From Methylobacillus caricis (GTDB lineage Bacteria; Pseudomonadota; Gammaproteobacteria; Burkholderiales; Methylophilaceae), in NCBI RefSeq assembly GCF_020532705.1, contig NZ_JAJAVD010000001.1, positions 806,001 through 870,000 on the forward strand: a stretch of 64,000 nucleotides of DNA. Reading direction: 5' to 3'. Under the pieces are notes generated by a model. That model was not told where the DNA came from and searched no databases. It saw nothing but the letters and a program-made list of their open reading frames with translations. Every line of letters starts with the position of its first letter. Positions within the stretch are counted from its first letter, which is position 1. Shown piece after piece: positions 25,966 through 34,769 of the stretch. A program made the translations under genes and the position numbers.

Positions 25966-28900
25966 TTATCTTCCTAGCGGAGTGCTCGCTGGGTCATTAT
26001 TTTTTTGTTTTCCCTCTGCCTTCACCTCCACCGGGTTATCCCAGGTGCCGATAAATTCATATTCAGAGGCGGCAAACTGGTTTAAGGGGTCTTTTAACAG
26101 CTTCTGGGCAAGATAAGTGGCCGCACCGACCACTGGCCCGCCTGCAAGTGCGGCAATGGACAGGCTGTCGCTGATGTAAGGGGTGACCTTGACGCGCAGG
26201 TGCTGGGTTTCTTTCTGCAAATTGGTCTCCCCTTTCATTTCCACCAATGCGGTAGGGCCTTCTAGGCGGAAGTCATCGCTGCGCATGATGCCGTTATCGA
26301 TTTTGACATTGGCCCCGATCTTGTCGAAGGCAAAGCCGCTACTGAAGACATCGCGGAAGTCAAAAGTGAGGCGGCGCGGCAAGTTCTGCAATGTCAGTAC
26401 ACTGAAGAGGCGGCCGACGCCGGGTTGTATCTTCAGGATCTGGCCCTTGCGTACATCCAGCTGCAGGTTGCCGCTTAGCAGGGTGGTTTCAAACTCATGA
26501 GGGCTGCCAGGCCACTTAAGCTGGCCATTCAGGTTGGCGCTGCCGCCTTTTATTGTGTTTGGATAACCAAAACGGTCGAGCGTCTGACCTACGTCATTGA
26601 TTTTCCAGTTGATGTTAAGCCGCGTATTCGGGGCGCGCTTCCAGTTATGCCATTCTCCCTCTGCCACTAATTCACTTTCCGCATTGCTGATGCGCAATTT
26701 CTCTATGCTCCAGTCATCATCCTGCTCGCTAGCCAGCAGTTCCAGCTTGCCCAGTTTCTTTTTACCGAATTCAAAGCTGTCAGCCACGATATCCAGTGAT
26801 GGATATTCTGTGGCAGTCGCTTGTTGGCTGAACTTGCCCTGGGTGCGCAACATGGCCGTATCTGGAGTGGAAGAGGGAGATGCCAGGCGTTTCAGGCGGG
26901 CGATGATTTTGCCATTTCCCTGGCTTTGCCACTGGATATCGCCACTCATTTCCTGGCTCTGCACATTCATTTGCCAGCCGCCCTTGATGGCATTGGCTAT
27001 TAGTTTGAGATCATTGATCCGGCGGTCAAAAACATCAAGCTTGGTGACGGCAAGGTCGATTTTCCTGATATTCATATTATTAGGGCTAGAACTATTGCCA
27101 GGGTTCGAGTTCCCGCTAATGGAACGTTCTGACAGCGCGCGCCATTCATCTAAATCCAGGTGGTCTATCGTGCCATGCACCGTCAAGCCGGGCTGTTGCG
27201 GGAACTCCGCAAGGGTGTTGAACGCGATATCGCCGCGTTCCAGCACCAATGCCCCGTTTTGCTTGGTCCGTAGAAATTTGGCACCTACCATATTGCCGTA
27301 GTTGATACTGATCGTATCCTGCTGTGGATTTGGTTGTTTTTTCTCTATTTTCAGCGGGACTTTTTCATCACTGCTCTTGTTCATTGGAAACGGCAGGCTC
27401 GATGTCATGCCTGCCAGTGATGAACGGATGGAAATGTCAGCCTGGTTTTGCCCAATGTTGATATCGCCATACCAATCAGCGGTACCAAAAATGCGATCCG
27501 AGAATCCAGGCCCGAAACCTGCACGCAGCCCGGCATCGGTCACGCGTCCCCGGGCATTGATACGGATAGTGCGGTTCTTATCGGAGTTGAGATTGACAAT
27601 AGCCGGACCACCATAAATCCATGTGTTGAGGTTCTGTCCCCGTAGCATTGATTCGGTGAACTCCAGCCTGCCGTTGATCCGGCTGAGTTCGGGAACATCA
27701 GCGCTGCTGAGTGTGCCGTTGGCAATGGTGTAGGTGCCCTTGACCTTGGTGGCATCGGTATCATGCAATGGAATTGTCAGGCTCAGGTTAAGCTTGCCAT
27801 TGCCGCTGGTTTGCAGGTCTTGGGTAAAGCCGCCCGTAATGTCTTTCAATGGGCTGTTGTTGAGGTATTGGATACCATTGTTGATAGGGCCTTGTCCTTC
27901 ACTGATGACGGTGAGAATGGGCTGATGCGAATCCAGTGCGGGAATCAGCACTTTGCTCTTGATAATCTGTGTGCCAAGTGTGTTGCCGCTGGTGGCATTG
28001 AGTTCCATGCGATTGCCTTGGAACAACATATCCAAAGCAATTTTTTCAATTTTTGGCCAGCCCGGGGCGAACTCAAGCTCGCCATCATGAATCTTGGCCT
28101 TGACTTGAAACAGGCCATTCTTGTTGCCGTCAAATGGAAAGTCATGCAGATGGCCTTTGATGATGACGCTAACATCTTCGCTCTTGCCTGCGTGGATAGA
28201 GCTATCCAGCCAGTGTATGGTTTGCTCACCTAGTACCAGCGGGTAATAGAAGCGTGCATATTGCCCGTCCACGCGGTTGAACTTTGCAACAAGCTCCAGC
28301 ATGCCGCCTTTTACATGATTGTTCAGAAAGCTGGCATTGATGGCACCCGCGAGGTGTTTGTTGGAAATGGCCAGGTTGTTGACGCGTACTTCAGTCTTGC
28401 CCTGAGCGTTCTGCCATTTGATCTGGCCACCGAGTTTGTCAGCGGGCAATGGCCAGCGCATGATGCCTTTGAGGTCGATTTCAGCATTTTTGGCGTTAAG
28501 GATCAGTGTGCCGCCTGTTTCGCTGGCGTCTATCGTGCCTGAGAGTTTGCTGAATCCAGGTATATGTTCGTAAGGCTGCATGCCCAGCTCGCTGAACTGG
28601 CTTTGCAGTTTGTAGGTTTCCGGGAAGCCCCCGTTGCTGTGCCATTCCAGATTGAATTTACGCAAGGTGCCTACCGGCTGGATGATTGCCATGGTCTGCA
28701 TGGTTTTGGCCGGGATAGGGAAATAAGCTGCAAGGGCGTGCGCTGATTCCAGCTGAACCTCATCCAGTGTCATCTTGCCTTCCAGTGTTTCCTTGTTGCC
28801 TTGCTTGCGTTCGCGGATGACCACGTTGCCGCTTTGCATATCCAGGCCACTGGGGGTTGCTATCTTGAGCTTCTCAGCGCCCAGCTCCTGGCCATCGCTA

Positions 28901-29829
28901 TGCTTTGTCCAGGTCAGCCTGCCTGAAAGCTTGTCAAGATAGACCTCAGGCTGGTTCTTCAGAACACGGCTCACCACTTTGTCCAAGATGACGTCTGCTG
29001 TCAGCTGCTTGGCCTCTCCATCGGAGAATTCCAGCCACAATTGTGCTGCGCCGTACCCTTGCCTGATATCTATCAGATGGGGCAGCCATTGGCGCCATGC
29101 TGCAATATTGGTGCCTTCGGCATGGGCATAGAGGGTGCCGCGCCAATGTTCGAATTTGCTGACATCCTTGCCGTAAAAATTGCCTCGTAAATCAATGGCC
29201 TGGGATGATCCGGCAGAGGGTTGCGCTTGCAGGCCAAAGCGATGATGGCCAACCAGGCTTTCCCAGGCTGGACTTTCAATATGCAGGTTAAGCTGGTTTA
29301 GTGTGAGGGGCGGGGCCTTGCGCAGATCATCCTGCCAGGTGATGGTGGCATTGCTGATGTCGATGCGCGACTGGCGTAGCAGCCAGTTATTGAACTGGGG
29401 CTTGGATGGGCCACCAGTGGGAATGCCCCCGATGTAGACCGTGCCATCGGTTTCACGTCGTATAGTCAATGCCGGGTCATAAATAACAATCGAGGAGAAG
29501 CGGGGCTCCAGCAAAGGGATACTAAGCCAGGAAAGGCTGGTTTCAATATGGTCCAATGAAAGTGCCACGCGGTTTTCATGGTCGTAAATGTCGATATTGT
29601 GCAAGCTCAGCCTTGGGTTGAGGCCATTCCAGCTTGCGTGGATTTTCCCGATGGTGACCGGTTGGCCAACCGCATCGCTGACCATTTGCGTAATGCGCAA
29701 CTGATATTCGCCCACATTGGGTAATATCAGATAACGCAGGCTGAGCACGATGAGGGAAAACGCAATGATGATGAACCAGAGCGCGGCAAGTGTGGCACGG
29801 TAACACCAAAGCAGGGACTTTTTAACCAT
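25966..29829 (-). CDS. yhdP: YhdP-family AsmA-like envelope protein
   Basis: A very large protein (1287 residues) with one N-terminal membrane anchor (LWFIIIAFSLIVLSLRYLIL) and a long periplasmic beta-rich part. AsmA-like proteins such as YhdP are thought to form a hydrophobic groove bridging inner and outer membranes for phospholipid transport. The C-terminal domain (SLSIAALAGGPVVGAATYLA, then EYEFIGTWDNPVEV) is the family signature (TIGR02099 type). Length and domain order are normal. It is the first gene of the yhdP-nitrilase-tldD cluster and is divergent from the ABC-F gene across about 230 bases. Confidence 0.95.
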   Translation of the reverse strand: MVKKSLLWCYRATLAALWFIIIAFSLIVLSLRYLILPNVGEYQLRITQMVSDAVGQPVTIGKIHASWNGLNPRLSLHNIDIYDHENRVALSLDHIETSLSWLSIPLLEPRFSSIVIYDPALTIRRETDGTVYIGGIPTGGPSKPQFNNWLLRQSRIDISNATITWQDDLRKAPPLTLNQLNLHIESPAWESLVGHHRFGLQAQPSAGSSQAIDLRGNFYGKDVSKFEHWRGTLYAHAEGTNIAAWRQWLPHLIDIRQGYGAAQLWLEFSDGEAKQLTADVILDKVVSRVLKNQPEVYLDKLSGRLTWTKHSDGQELGAEKLKIATPSGLDMQSGNVVIRERKQGNKETLEGKMTLDEVQLESAHALAAYFPIPAKTMQTMAIIQPVGTLRKFNLEWHSNGGFPETYKLQSQFSELGMQPYEHIPGFSKLSGTIDASETGGTLILNAKNAEIDLKGIMRWPLPADKLGGQIKWQNAQGKTEVRVNNLAISNKHLAGAINASFLNNHVKGGMLELVAKFNRVDGQYARFYYPLVLGEQTIHWLDSSIHAGKSEDVSVIIKGHLHDFPFDGNKNGLFQVKAKIHDGELEFAPGWPKIEKIALDMLFQGNRMELNATSGNTLGTQIIKSKVLIPALDSHQPILTVISEGQGPINNGIQYLNNSPLKDITGGFTQDLQTSGNGKLNLSLTIPLHDTDATKVKGTYTIANGTLSSADVPELSRINGRLEFTESMLRGQNLNTWIYGGPAIVNLNSDKNRTIRINARGRVTDAGLRAGFGPGFSDRIFGTADWYGDINIGQNQADISIRSSLAGMTSSLPFPMNKSSDEKVPLKIEKKQPNPQQDTISINYGNMVGAKFLRTKQNGALVLERGDIAFNTLAEFPQQPGLTVHGTIDHLDLDEWRALSERSISGNSNPGNSSSPNNMNIRKIDLAVTKLDVFDRRINDLKLIANAIKGGWQMNVQSQEMSGDIQWQSQGNGKIIARLKRLASPSSTPDTAMLRTQGKFSQQATATEYPSLDIVADSFEFGKKKLGKLELLASEQDDDWSIEKLRISNAESELVAEGEWHNWKRAPNTRLNINWKINDVGQTLDRFGYPNTIKGGSANLNGQLKWPGSPHEFETTLLSGNLQLDVRKGQILKIQPGVGRLFSVLTLQNLPRRLTFDFRDVFSSGFAFDKIGANVKIDNGIMRSDDFRLEGPTALVEMKGETNLQKETQHLRVKVTPYISDSLSIAALAGGPVVGAATYLAQKLLKDPLNQFAASEYEFIGTWDNPVEVKAEGKQKNNDPASTPLGR

Positions 29830-30059
29830 ATTGTTTCATTGCAGCGTCACCGGCCTGAAACCGCATGACTTGTGCCTTTGGGAACATTCTTTATAAGTAA
29901 GCAAGAGTATTTCATTGGCTTGGCTATTGGTCAACGCTTAAACGCCCGGAACAGGCTTTTAGGCACGAAAGCAGCCATGGATGGCTTACAATGACGTTTT
30001 TCGTAATGGCATCGTGTGGCAGATGTTAAAGCGGGTTATTCAGTTTTGAGTGAAAAGCA

Positions 30060-31961
30060 TTGATCCAACTAAAAAATATTAATCTTGCGCGCGGCATCAA
30101 GCTGTTGGTTGAAGGCGCATCCTTCCAGTTGCATCCTGGCCATAAGGTTGGCTTGACCGGCGCTAATGGTGCAGGAAAGTCCAGCGTATTTGCGATGTTG
30201 CGGGGGGAATTGCATCCCGAGTCTGGCGACCTGGATATCCCCCAGCACTGGACTATTGCGCATGTTGCGCAGGAAACTCCGGCCTTGAGCGATGCAGCCA
30301 TTGAGTTTGTCCTGGATGGCGATGTTGAGTTACGCCAGGTAGAAGCTGCCCTGCGCCAGGCAGAAGCCGAGGGCAGTGGTGAGGCTGTTGGTGAATTGCA
30401 TGCCCGGCTCGGGGAGATTGAGGGATATTCCGCTCGTGCCCGTGCTGCTGAATTGCTGCATGGCCTTGGGTTCAGTACCGCCGACCTGCAACGGCCGGTA
30501 TCGGACTTTTCTGGTGGCTGGCGTGTGCGCCTCAATCTGGCCCGGGCGCTCATGTGCCGTTCAGACTTGCTATTGCTGGATGAGCCGACCAACCACCTGG
30601 ATCTCGATGCCGTGATCTGGCTGGAGAACTGGCTCAAGGATTACCGCGGTACTTTGTTGTTGATCTCCCATGACCGTGATTTTCTTGATGCCATCGTGAA
30701 TCATATTGCCCATATAGAGCAACAGAAACTGACTCTTTATCGGGGTGGCTATTCAGATTTTGAGCGCCAACGCGCGGAACGGTTGGCGCAGCAGCAATCG
30801 AATTATGAGCGCCAGCAACGCGAAGTGGCCCATTTGCAGGGTTACATTGACCGTTTCCGTGCCAAGGCCACCAAGGCCAGGCAGGCGCAGAGCCGGATCA
30901 AGGCCCTGGAGCGCATGGAGCTGATTAGTGCTGCCCATGTGGATAGCCCGTTCAGTTTCGGTTTCCGGGAGCCGGTTGCGGCACCTGATCCTTTGCTGGT
31001 ACTAGATGAGGCCGATGCCGGCTATCAGGACAATGCAATTCTCAAGCGCATAATGTTGACATTACGCCCGGGTGAGCGCGTAGGGCTGCTGGGCCGCAAC
31101 GGGGCTGGCAAATCCACGCTGATCAAGCTGCTGGCTGGCAATATGTCACCGTTGCAGGGCAAGCGCGTGGAAGGCAAGGAACTCAATGTCGGCTATTTTG
31201 CCCAGCACCAGTTGGAACAGCTGCGCCCCGAGGAGTCCCCTTTGCAGCATATGCTGCGCCTTGACCCCCAGACCCGTGAACAGGAGCATCGCAATTATCT
31301 TGGCGGCTTTGATTTTCGTGGCGAGATGGCAACCAGTCCATGTGGTGCTTTCTCTGGCGGCGAAAAATCACGGCTGGCCCTTGCACTGTTGATCTGGACC
31401 AGGCCTAACCTGCTATTGCTGGATGAGCCTACCAACCACCTGGATCTTGAAATGCGACATGCGTTGACGCTGGCCTTGCAGGATTACCAGGGTGGCGTAG
31501 TGCTGGTTTCTCATGACAGGTCGCTATTGCGCTCCAGCTGCGACCGCTTCTTGCTCGTAGCTGATGGCAAGGCCGAGAACTTTGACGGCGATCTGGATGA
31601 TTACAAGAGCTGGCTGGCTGAGCAGCGCCAGCAGGAAAAGGCAGCAGAAGAAAAAAGCCAGCCGGCCGCTGGCAAGAACGCCTGGGCCCAGGGCAAGGCG
31701 GATCGCCAGGCACGCTTGGTACAGCGCCGCCCGATTGTGAAGGAAGCCGAGCAACTGGAAAAGAAGATAGCTGCCTGGCAGCCGGAAAAGGGTCAACTGG
31801 ATCAGGCGCTGGCGGCTCCTGAGCTTTATCAGGACCCGGACAAGAGCAAACTGCAAAGTCTGCTAAGGCGCCAGGCCGAGCTTGCGCAATCCATCAGCCA
31901 GGCTGAGGAGCGTTGGCTGGAACTGCAGGAGCAGTTGGAAGCCTTTCCGGAAATCAATTAG
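30060..31961 (+). CDS. ABC-F family ATPase (YheS/Uup-like)
   Basis: A soluble duplicated ABC ATPase of 633 residues without membrane segments. Nucleotide-binding domain 1 has Walker A GANGAGKSS, signature FSGGWRVRLNLARAL and LLLLDEPTNHLD. Domain 2 has GRNGAGKST, FSGGEKSRLALALL and LLLLDEPTNHLD. The interdomain linker is long and rich in Gln/Arg, and there is a charged C-terminal coiled coil. ABC-F proteins bind the ribosomal E site and modulate translation; this one looks like YheS. The start is a TTG at 30060; the family N-terminus (IQLKNINLARG) begins right there. Confidence 0.92.
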   Translation: MIQLKNINLARGIKLLVEGASFQLHPGHKVGLTGANGAGKSSVFAMLRGELHPESGDLDIPQHWTIAHVAQETPALSDAAIEFVLDGDVELRQVEAALRQAEAEGSGEAVGELHARLGEIEGYSARARAAELLHGLGFSTADLQRPVSDFSGGWRVRLNLARALMCRSDLLLLDEPTNHLDLDAVIWLENWLKDYRGTLLLISHDRDFLDAIVNHIAHIEQQKLTLYRGGYSDFERQRAERLAQQQSNYERQQREVAHLQGYIDRFRAKATKARQAQSRIKALERMELISAAHVDSPFSFGFREPVAAPDPLLVLDEADAGYQDNAILKRIMLTLRPGERVGLLGRNGAGKSTLIKLLAGNMSPLQGKRVEGKELNVGYFAQHQLEQLRPEESPLQHMLRLDPQTREQEHRNYLGGFDFRGEMATSPCGAFSGGEKSRLALALLIWTRPNLLLLDEPTNHLDLEMRHALTLALQDYQGGVVLVSHDRSLLRSSCDRFLLVADGKAENFDGDLDDYKSWLAEQRQQEKAAEEKSQPAAGKNAWAQGKADRQARLVQRRPIVKEAEQLEKKIAAWQPEKGQLDQALAAPELYQDPDKSKLQSLLRRQAELAQSISQAEERWLELQEQLEAFPEIN

Positions 31962-32013
31962 TCCTGACGTCTACGCACGGTACTCAGGACATCAAAAAGC
32001 AAAAAGGATCAAT

Positions 32014-32580
32014 ATGGACTTCACTTATTCCAAGCGTCTCGTCGTGTTTTACGTACTTTGCCTGAATGAGGCACGTACTGCGGATAGTGATCCTCCCAGT
32101 GCCAACCTGGAAGATTACGGCGTGCTTGAGGCCGCTACCTACCTTGCCTGTTATATCGCCTTCCGCGCCATCAAGCAGGCTGGCCGTTCACCGGCTGATG
32201 AGCGGGTCGAGAATTTCGACATGCTGGCGGTGTACCAGGCTTACGCCATGCTGGTCTACACCTACCTGACCTTGCCATTGGGTGAGGAGGGAATTGAGCC
32301 TGATTATAAGACTGCTGCCCTGACAATTGCCCGCTCCCTGTTTTCCGAGCTGGGAAATGAAGAGCTGGCGGAGATCATTGAGTCTGGCAGCCATAAGTAC
32401 CAGTTGATAGGCGATGCGGAGTCAGAGCACTGGATGAATTACCGCCAGGATCTGGAGAAAGTGTTGGTGGCTTTTGTGATTGCGGCTACGGATGAAGAAG
32501 CCCCATTTGACAAGGAGGAGCTGATTCCTATGCTTGGAGCCTTGCTTAGTATGCTGTGTGAAGCATTTGCCAGCGAATAG
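32014..32580 (+). CDS. Unknown soluble protein
   Basis: A 188-residue acidic protein of unknown function. It begins at an ATG (32014) about 50 bases after the ABC-F gene, with an AAAAGGATC ribosome site, so it is probably in the same operon. It is mainly helical and has several aromatic residues (YGVLEAATYLACYIAFRAIK; MLAVYQAYAMLVYTYLTLPL). The C-terminus is acidic (TDEEAPFDKEEL) and ends in hydrophobic MLGALLSMLCEAFA. There is no signal peptide. I cannot assign a function. Confidence 0.75.
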   Translation: MDFTYSKRLVVFYVLCLNEARTADSDPPSANLEDYGVLEAATYLACYIAFRAIKQAGRSPADERVENFDMLAVYQAYAMLVYTYLTLPLGEEGIEPDYKTAALTIARSLFSELGNEELAEIIESGSHKYQLIGDAESEHWMNYRQDLEKVLVAFVIAATDEEAPFDKEELIPMLGALLSMLCEAFASE

Positions 32581-32600
32581 GCAGCGCCTCCGTGCTGCCT
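32579..32600. terminator. Short hairpin between convergent genes
   Basis: AGGCAGC pairs with GCTGCCT around an 8-base loop, starting at the stop of the unknown protein and lying before the convergent EF-hand gene. There is no T-tract, so it is only a weak terminator candidate. Confidence 0.4.
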
Positions 32601-32616
32601 AGGCTATAAACTGGAT

Positions 32617-33231
32617 TCAGGCAGCAAGCGAAAGCGAGCTGCTGTTCTGCTCTGAATTGCTGTAGGCAGTGATCAACTGGCTGATCTGAAAATCTATATT
32701 GTTTTCCCTTTGCCCTTGTGTTGCCTGGCTTTGATTGCTGTTGCCCTGCTGTTGCTGCGCTTGTTCATAAGCCATGGCTTCCTTTGCGCTTACCTTTCCA
32801 TCCTCGTTGGTATCTGCAGCCTCGAAATTGGCAGCGACGTTGCTCATGAGGCTGGAAAGCTTGCTGTCTGAAGTGCTGGAAGCAATGCTTTCCAGCTCAT
32901 CCTGGGTATACCCTTCATCCTCTTCATCACCCTGCGGTGGGGAAGGGGGCGGCATGCCGCCTTGTACACGCGAGCTATCAAACTGACTGTTGAGCTGGCT
33001 CAGCAAGTTACTGACGCCATCGCTCAATTCACTTTCGGTCAATTTGCCATCGCTGTCACTGTCTAGACTGCTGAACAATTCGTTAATGTTGGCGCCGTTG
33101 TCTGAGCTATCAATATTGTTAAACGCTGTTTGCAGGTCAGACTGTTCAATATAGCCTTTGTTGCTGGTGTCAATCTTGCTGAAAATCGAGCTGGCGATTT
33201 GTGATGCACTGCCGCTGATGCTGCTGATCAT
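32617..33231 (-). CDS. EF-hand calcium-binding protein
   Basis: A 204-residue acidic protein with three EF-hand loops. The loop at residues 57-68 (DSDSDGKLTESE) and that at 140-151 (DTNEDGKVSAKE) are canonical. The one at 21-32 (DTSNKGYIEQSD) is slightly degenerate. A Pro-rich acidic linker separates the pairs, and the C-terminus is Gln/Ser-rich. There is no obvious signal peptide. Similar EF-hand proteins in proteobacteria are sometimes named XopAW-like. The start (ATG at 33231) has a GGAGAA ribosome site. The gene lies downstream of a shorter paralogue (33425-33928). A triple GTAAA-N5 array about 95-120 bases upstream suggests control by the adjacent CpxR-like regulator. Confidence 0.88.
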   Translation of the reverse strand: MISSISGSASQIASSIFSKIDTSNKGYIEQSDLQTAFNNIDSSDNGANINELFSSLDSDSDGKLTESELSDGVSNLLSQLNSQFDSSRVQGGMPPPSPPQGDEEDEGYTQDELESIASSTSDSKLSSLMSNVAANFEAADTNEDGKVSAKEAMAYEQAQQQQGNSNQSQATQGQRENNIDFQISQLITAYSNSEQNSSSLSLAA

Positions 33232-33325
33232 GATGTTCTCCTTGTTCTCTCGTGGTTAGCCGGGAGGTGCTTTCCCGCCTGACATTGCTAACGAATAGAA
33301 TGCCCGGATTTTTCGGGCGCAAGGT

Positions 33326-33350
33326 GTAAAGTGGGGTAAAGCTGTGTAAA
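33326..33350 (+). promoter_or_regulatory. Triple CpxR-type half-site array upstream of the EF-hand gene
   Basis: Three copies of GTAAA lie exactly 10 bases apart (33326-33330, 33336-33340, 33346-33350), which gives GTAAA-N5-GTAAA-N5-GTAAA. This matches the CpxR box known from Escherichia coli (GTAAA-N5-GTAAA) and extends it by one half-site. It is about 95-119 bases upstream of the start of the EF-hand gene. A cpxR-like gene lies 1.4 kb away. Binding is inferred. Confidence 0.6.
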
Positions 33351-33385
33351 TCCGCAGAAAGGGTTTGCGTAAGTACAATATGCAC

Positions 33386-33403
33386 AAGCCCCGGCAGGGG
33401 CTT
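33386..33403 (-). terminator. Hairpin after the shorter EF-hand gene
   Basis: AAGCCCC pairs with GGGGCTT around a 4-base loop, 22 bases beyond the stop of the upstream minus-strand EF-hand paralogue. There is no strong T-tract. Confidence 0.4.
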
Positions 33404-33424
33404 AGGGTGGTTGATCTATCCCGC

Positions 33425-33928
33425 TTATGCGCTGGTTGAAAGCGCGGCTGTACTGCGGGTCACGGTAGTGCTGGTATACACAGCATCCAGCAGGCTTTGT
33501 TGCAGTGCGGGGTTTTCAGCGAAATTGACTTGAAGGGCAGCCCTGTCCCGGTTGGCTGCATCAATCAGTGCAGCTGTCTGCTGGTTTTGCTGGAAAGCTA
33601 GCTGCTCCCCAAGACTGACTCGGCCGTCAAGGTTGATGTCCGCTTCTTCAAACTCAAGCGAGGAAAGACCGCTTTCCACTCTCAGGGTATCAAGCTGGCT
33701 GTTCAATTGGCTTACCAAGTTATTGGTATTGACAGTCAGGGTGCTCACTGCATTCGCCTGTGTTGTCAGCGTTGCCTGCTCCTGTGCGGGTACATTGGCA
33801 CTCTGCAGATTGTTCAATACTGATTGCAGGTTGGCAGGGCTGCCGTTGCTGATGTTGGCTGGCCTGGTATTCAACGGGCTGTTGATGGCTGAGGCATTTG
33901 CCTCTATGGCGCTGATCGGGCTAATCAT
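33425..33928 (-). CDS. Single EF-hand paralogue
   Basis: A 167-residue protein related to the next gene downstream. Both start MIS-x-ISA/G and share a nearly identical block (NLVSQLNSQLDTLRVESG here, NLLSQLNSQFDSSRVQGG there). Only one canonical EF-hand remains, at residues 97-108 (DINLDGRVSLGE). The region matching the first two EF-hands of the paralogue has become a Thr/Asn/Gln-rich segment. There is no signal peptide, and the C-terminus is Thr/Ser/Ala-rich. The start has a GGAGAT ribosome site. I found no GTAAA array upstream of this copy. Its function is unknown; calcium binding is inferred from the loop. Confidence 0.8.
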   Translation of the reverse strand: MISPISAIEANASAINSPLNTRPANISNGSPANLQSVLNNLQSANVPAQEQATLTTQANAVSTLTVNTNNLVSQLNSQLDTLRVESGLSSLEFEEADINLDGRVSLGEQLAFQQNQQTAALIDAANRDRAALQVNFAENPALQQSLLDAVYTSTTVTRSTAALSTSA

Positions 33929-34066
33929 GATGATCTCCTTTATTCGGGTGTGTTCAGTATCAGCATCGCCTCTCTGATACTATGCATGACCGGAATTCCT
34001 GAGTTTCATGCTGGGGCAAACGATGCCTGCCCCTTGTTGCCAATATTCAAATCATATAAACGTGAC

Positions 34067-34600
34067 CTAGTGCGGGGGCAGAAGTTCCCCGAGGTTTCTT
34101 CCAATCATGGGCGGGCGGGGGTCGTGATGGAAATGGATATGTGCCTTGGCCTGTTCCAGCTTGGCCAGTTGATCCGGGGTGAGCAGGGCTTTTATGCTGG
34201 CCTCGGTGCCAGCACGGTTTAGAATCGAGTCGGCAATCAGCTTGCCCAGCTGGTCTGCCAATATCCTGGCTTTTTTCTGATCAAAATCAGCCGCATCACC
34301 CAGCTTGACCAAGGCCTCGCGCAACTTGTGCTGCTGCTTGAAGTTATTACGAACTGCAGGAGCCTGTGCATGCAGGATATCGAATATCTTGTCCTGTTGC
34401 GCTTCGGTCAGGTCAACTGAAGAGAAATGCGGCGGTAGCCCGGGAAAACCAGGGTTGTTTTGATGGCCGTCAATATAGGGAGGAGCATCATGGCCATGGG
34501 CAGGGAGCGTGCCCGGTTCAGCCTGTGCCAGATTGAATGTCATTAAAAGTAGCCCGGTAATGACGAGTAGTTGCTTTAGGTGGACGTTAAGTGGTTTCAT
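34067..34600 (-). CDS. CpxP/Spy-like periplasmic protein
   Basis: A 177-residue exported protein with a Sec signal peptide (LLVITGLLLMTFNLAQAEPG). It carries two LTxxQ-type motifs (VDLTEAQQDKIFDIL and LLTPDQLAKLEQ), typical of the CpxP/Spy family of periplasmic chaperones and stress sensors. The mature protein is rich in His near both ends (HGHDAPPYIDGHQNN; AHIHFHHDP), which suggests metal binding. The start is the ATG at 34598-34600. It is divergent from the cpxR-like gene, the same arrangement as cpxP/cpxRA in Escherichia coli, and the shared spacer holds GTAAA-type boxes. In the Escherichia coli model CpxP restrains the kinase CpxA; the same role here is inferred. Confidence 0.85.
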   Translation of the reverse strand: MKPLNVHLKQLLVITGLLLMTFNLAQAEPGTLPAHGHDAPPYIDGHQNNPGFPGLPPHFSSVDLTEAQQDKIFDILHAQAPAVRNNFKQQHKLREALVKLGDAADFDQKKARILADQLGKLIADSILNRAGTEASIKALLTPDQLAKLEQAKAHIHFHHDPRPPMIGRNLGELLPPH

Positions 34601-34653
34601 GGTTTGCCTTTCATATCGTTTGTTGTTGTGGTGAAATTTTGCTTTTCTGGCCT

Positions 34654-34689
34654 GTAAACTGCTGTTAACTATGGGTAAAGAAAGGTAAA
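34654..34689 (+). promoter_or_regulatory. Tandem CpxR-type boxes in the divergent promoter region
   Basis: A perfect GTAAA-N5-GTAAA box lies at 34675-34689 (spacer GAAAG). A near-perfect GTAAA-N5-GTTAA lies at 34654-34668. Half-sites start at 34654, 34664, 34675 and 34685, so they repeat once per DNA turn. The array is 54-89 bases upstream of the spy-like gene start and 81-116 bases upstream of the response-regulator start, which fits control of both. Recognition by this CpxR-like protein is inferred. Confidence 0.65.
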
Positions 34690-34769
34690 TGTTGATGCCT
34701 GTATGTTCTGCCATCAGGCGGGAGCCGATATCATGGCAACCATAGATTTGGATACCATTAGATTGCCCT

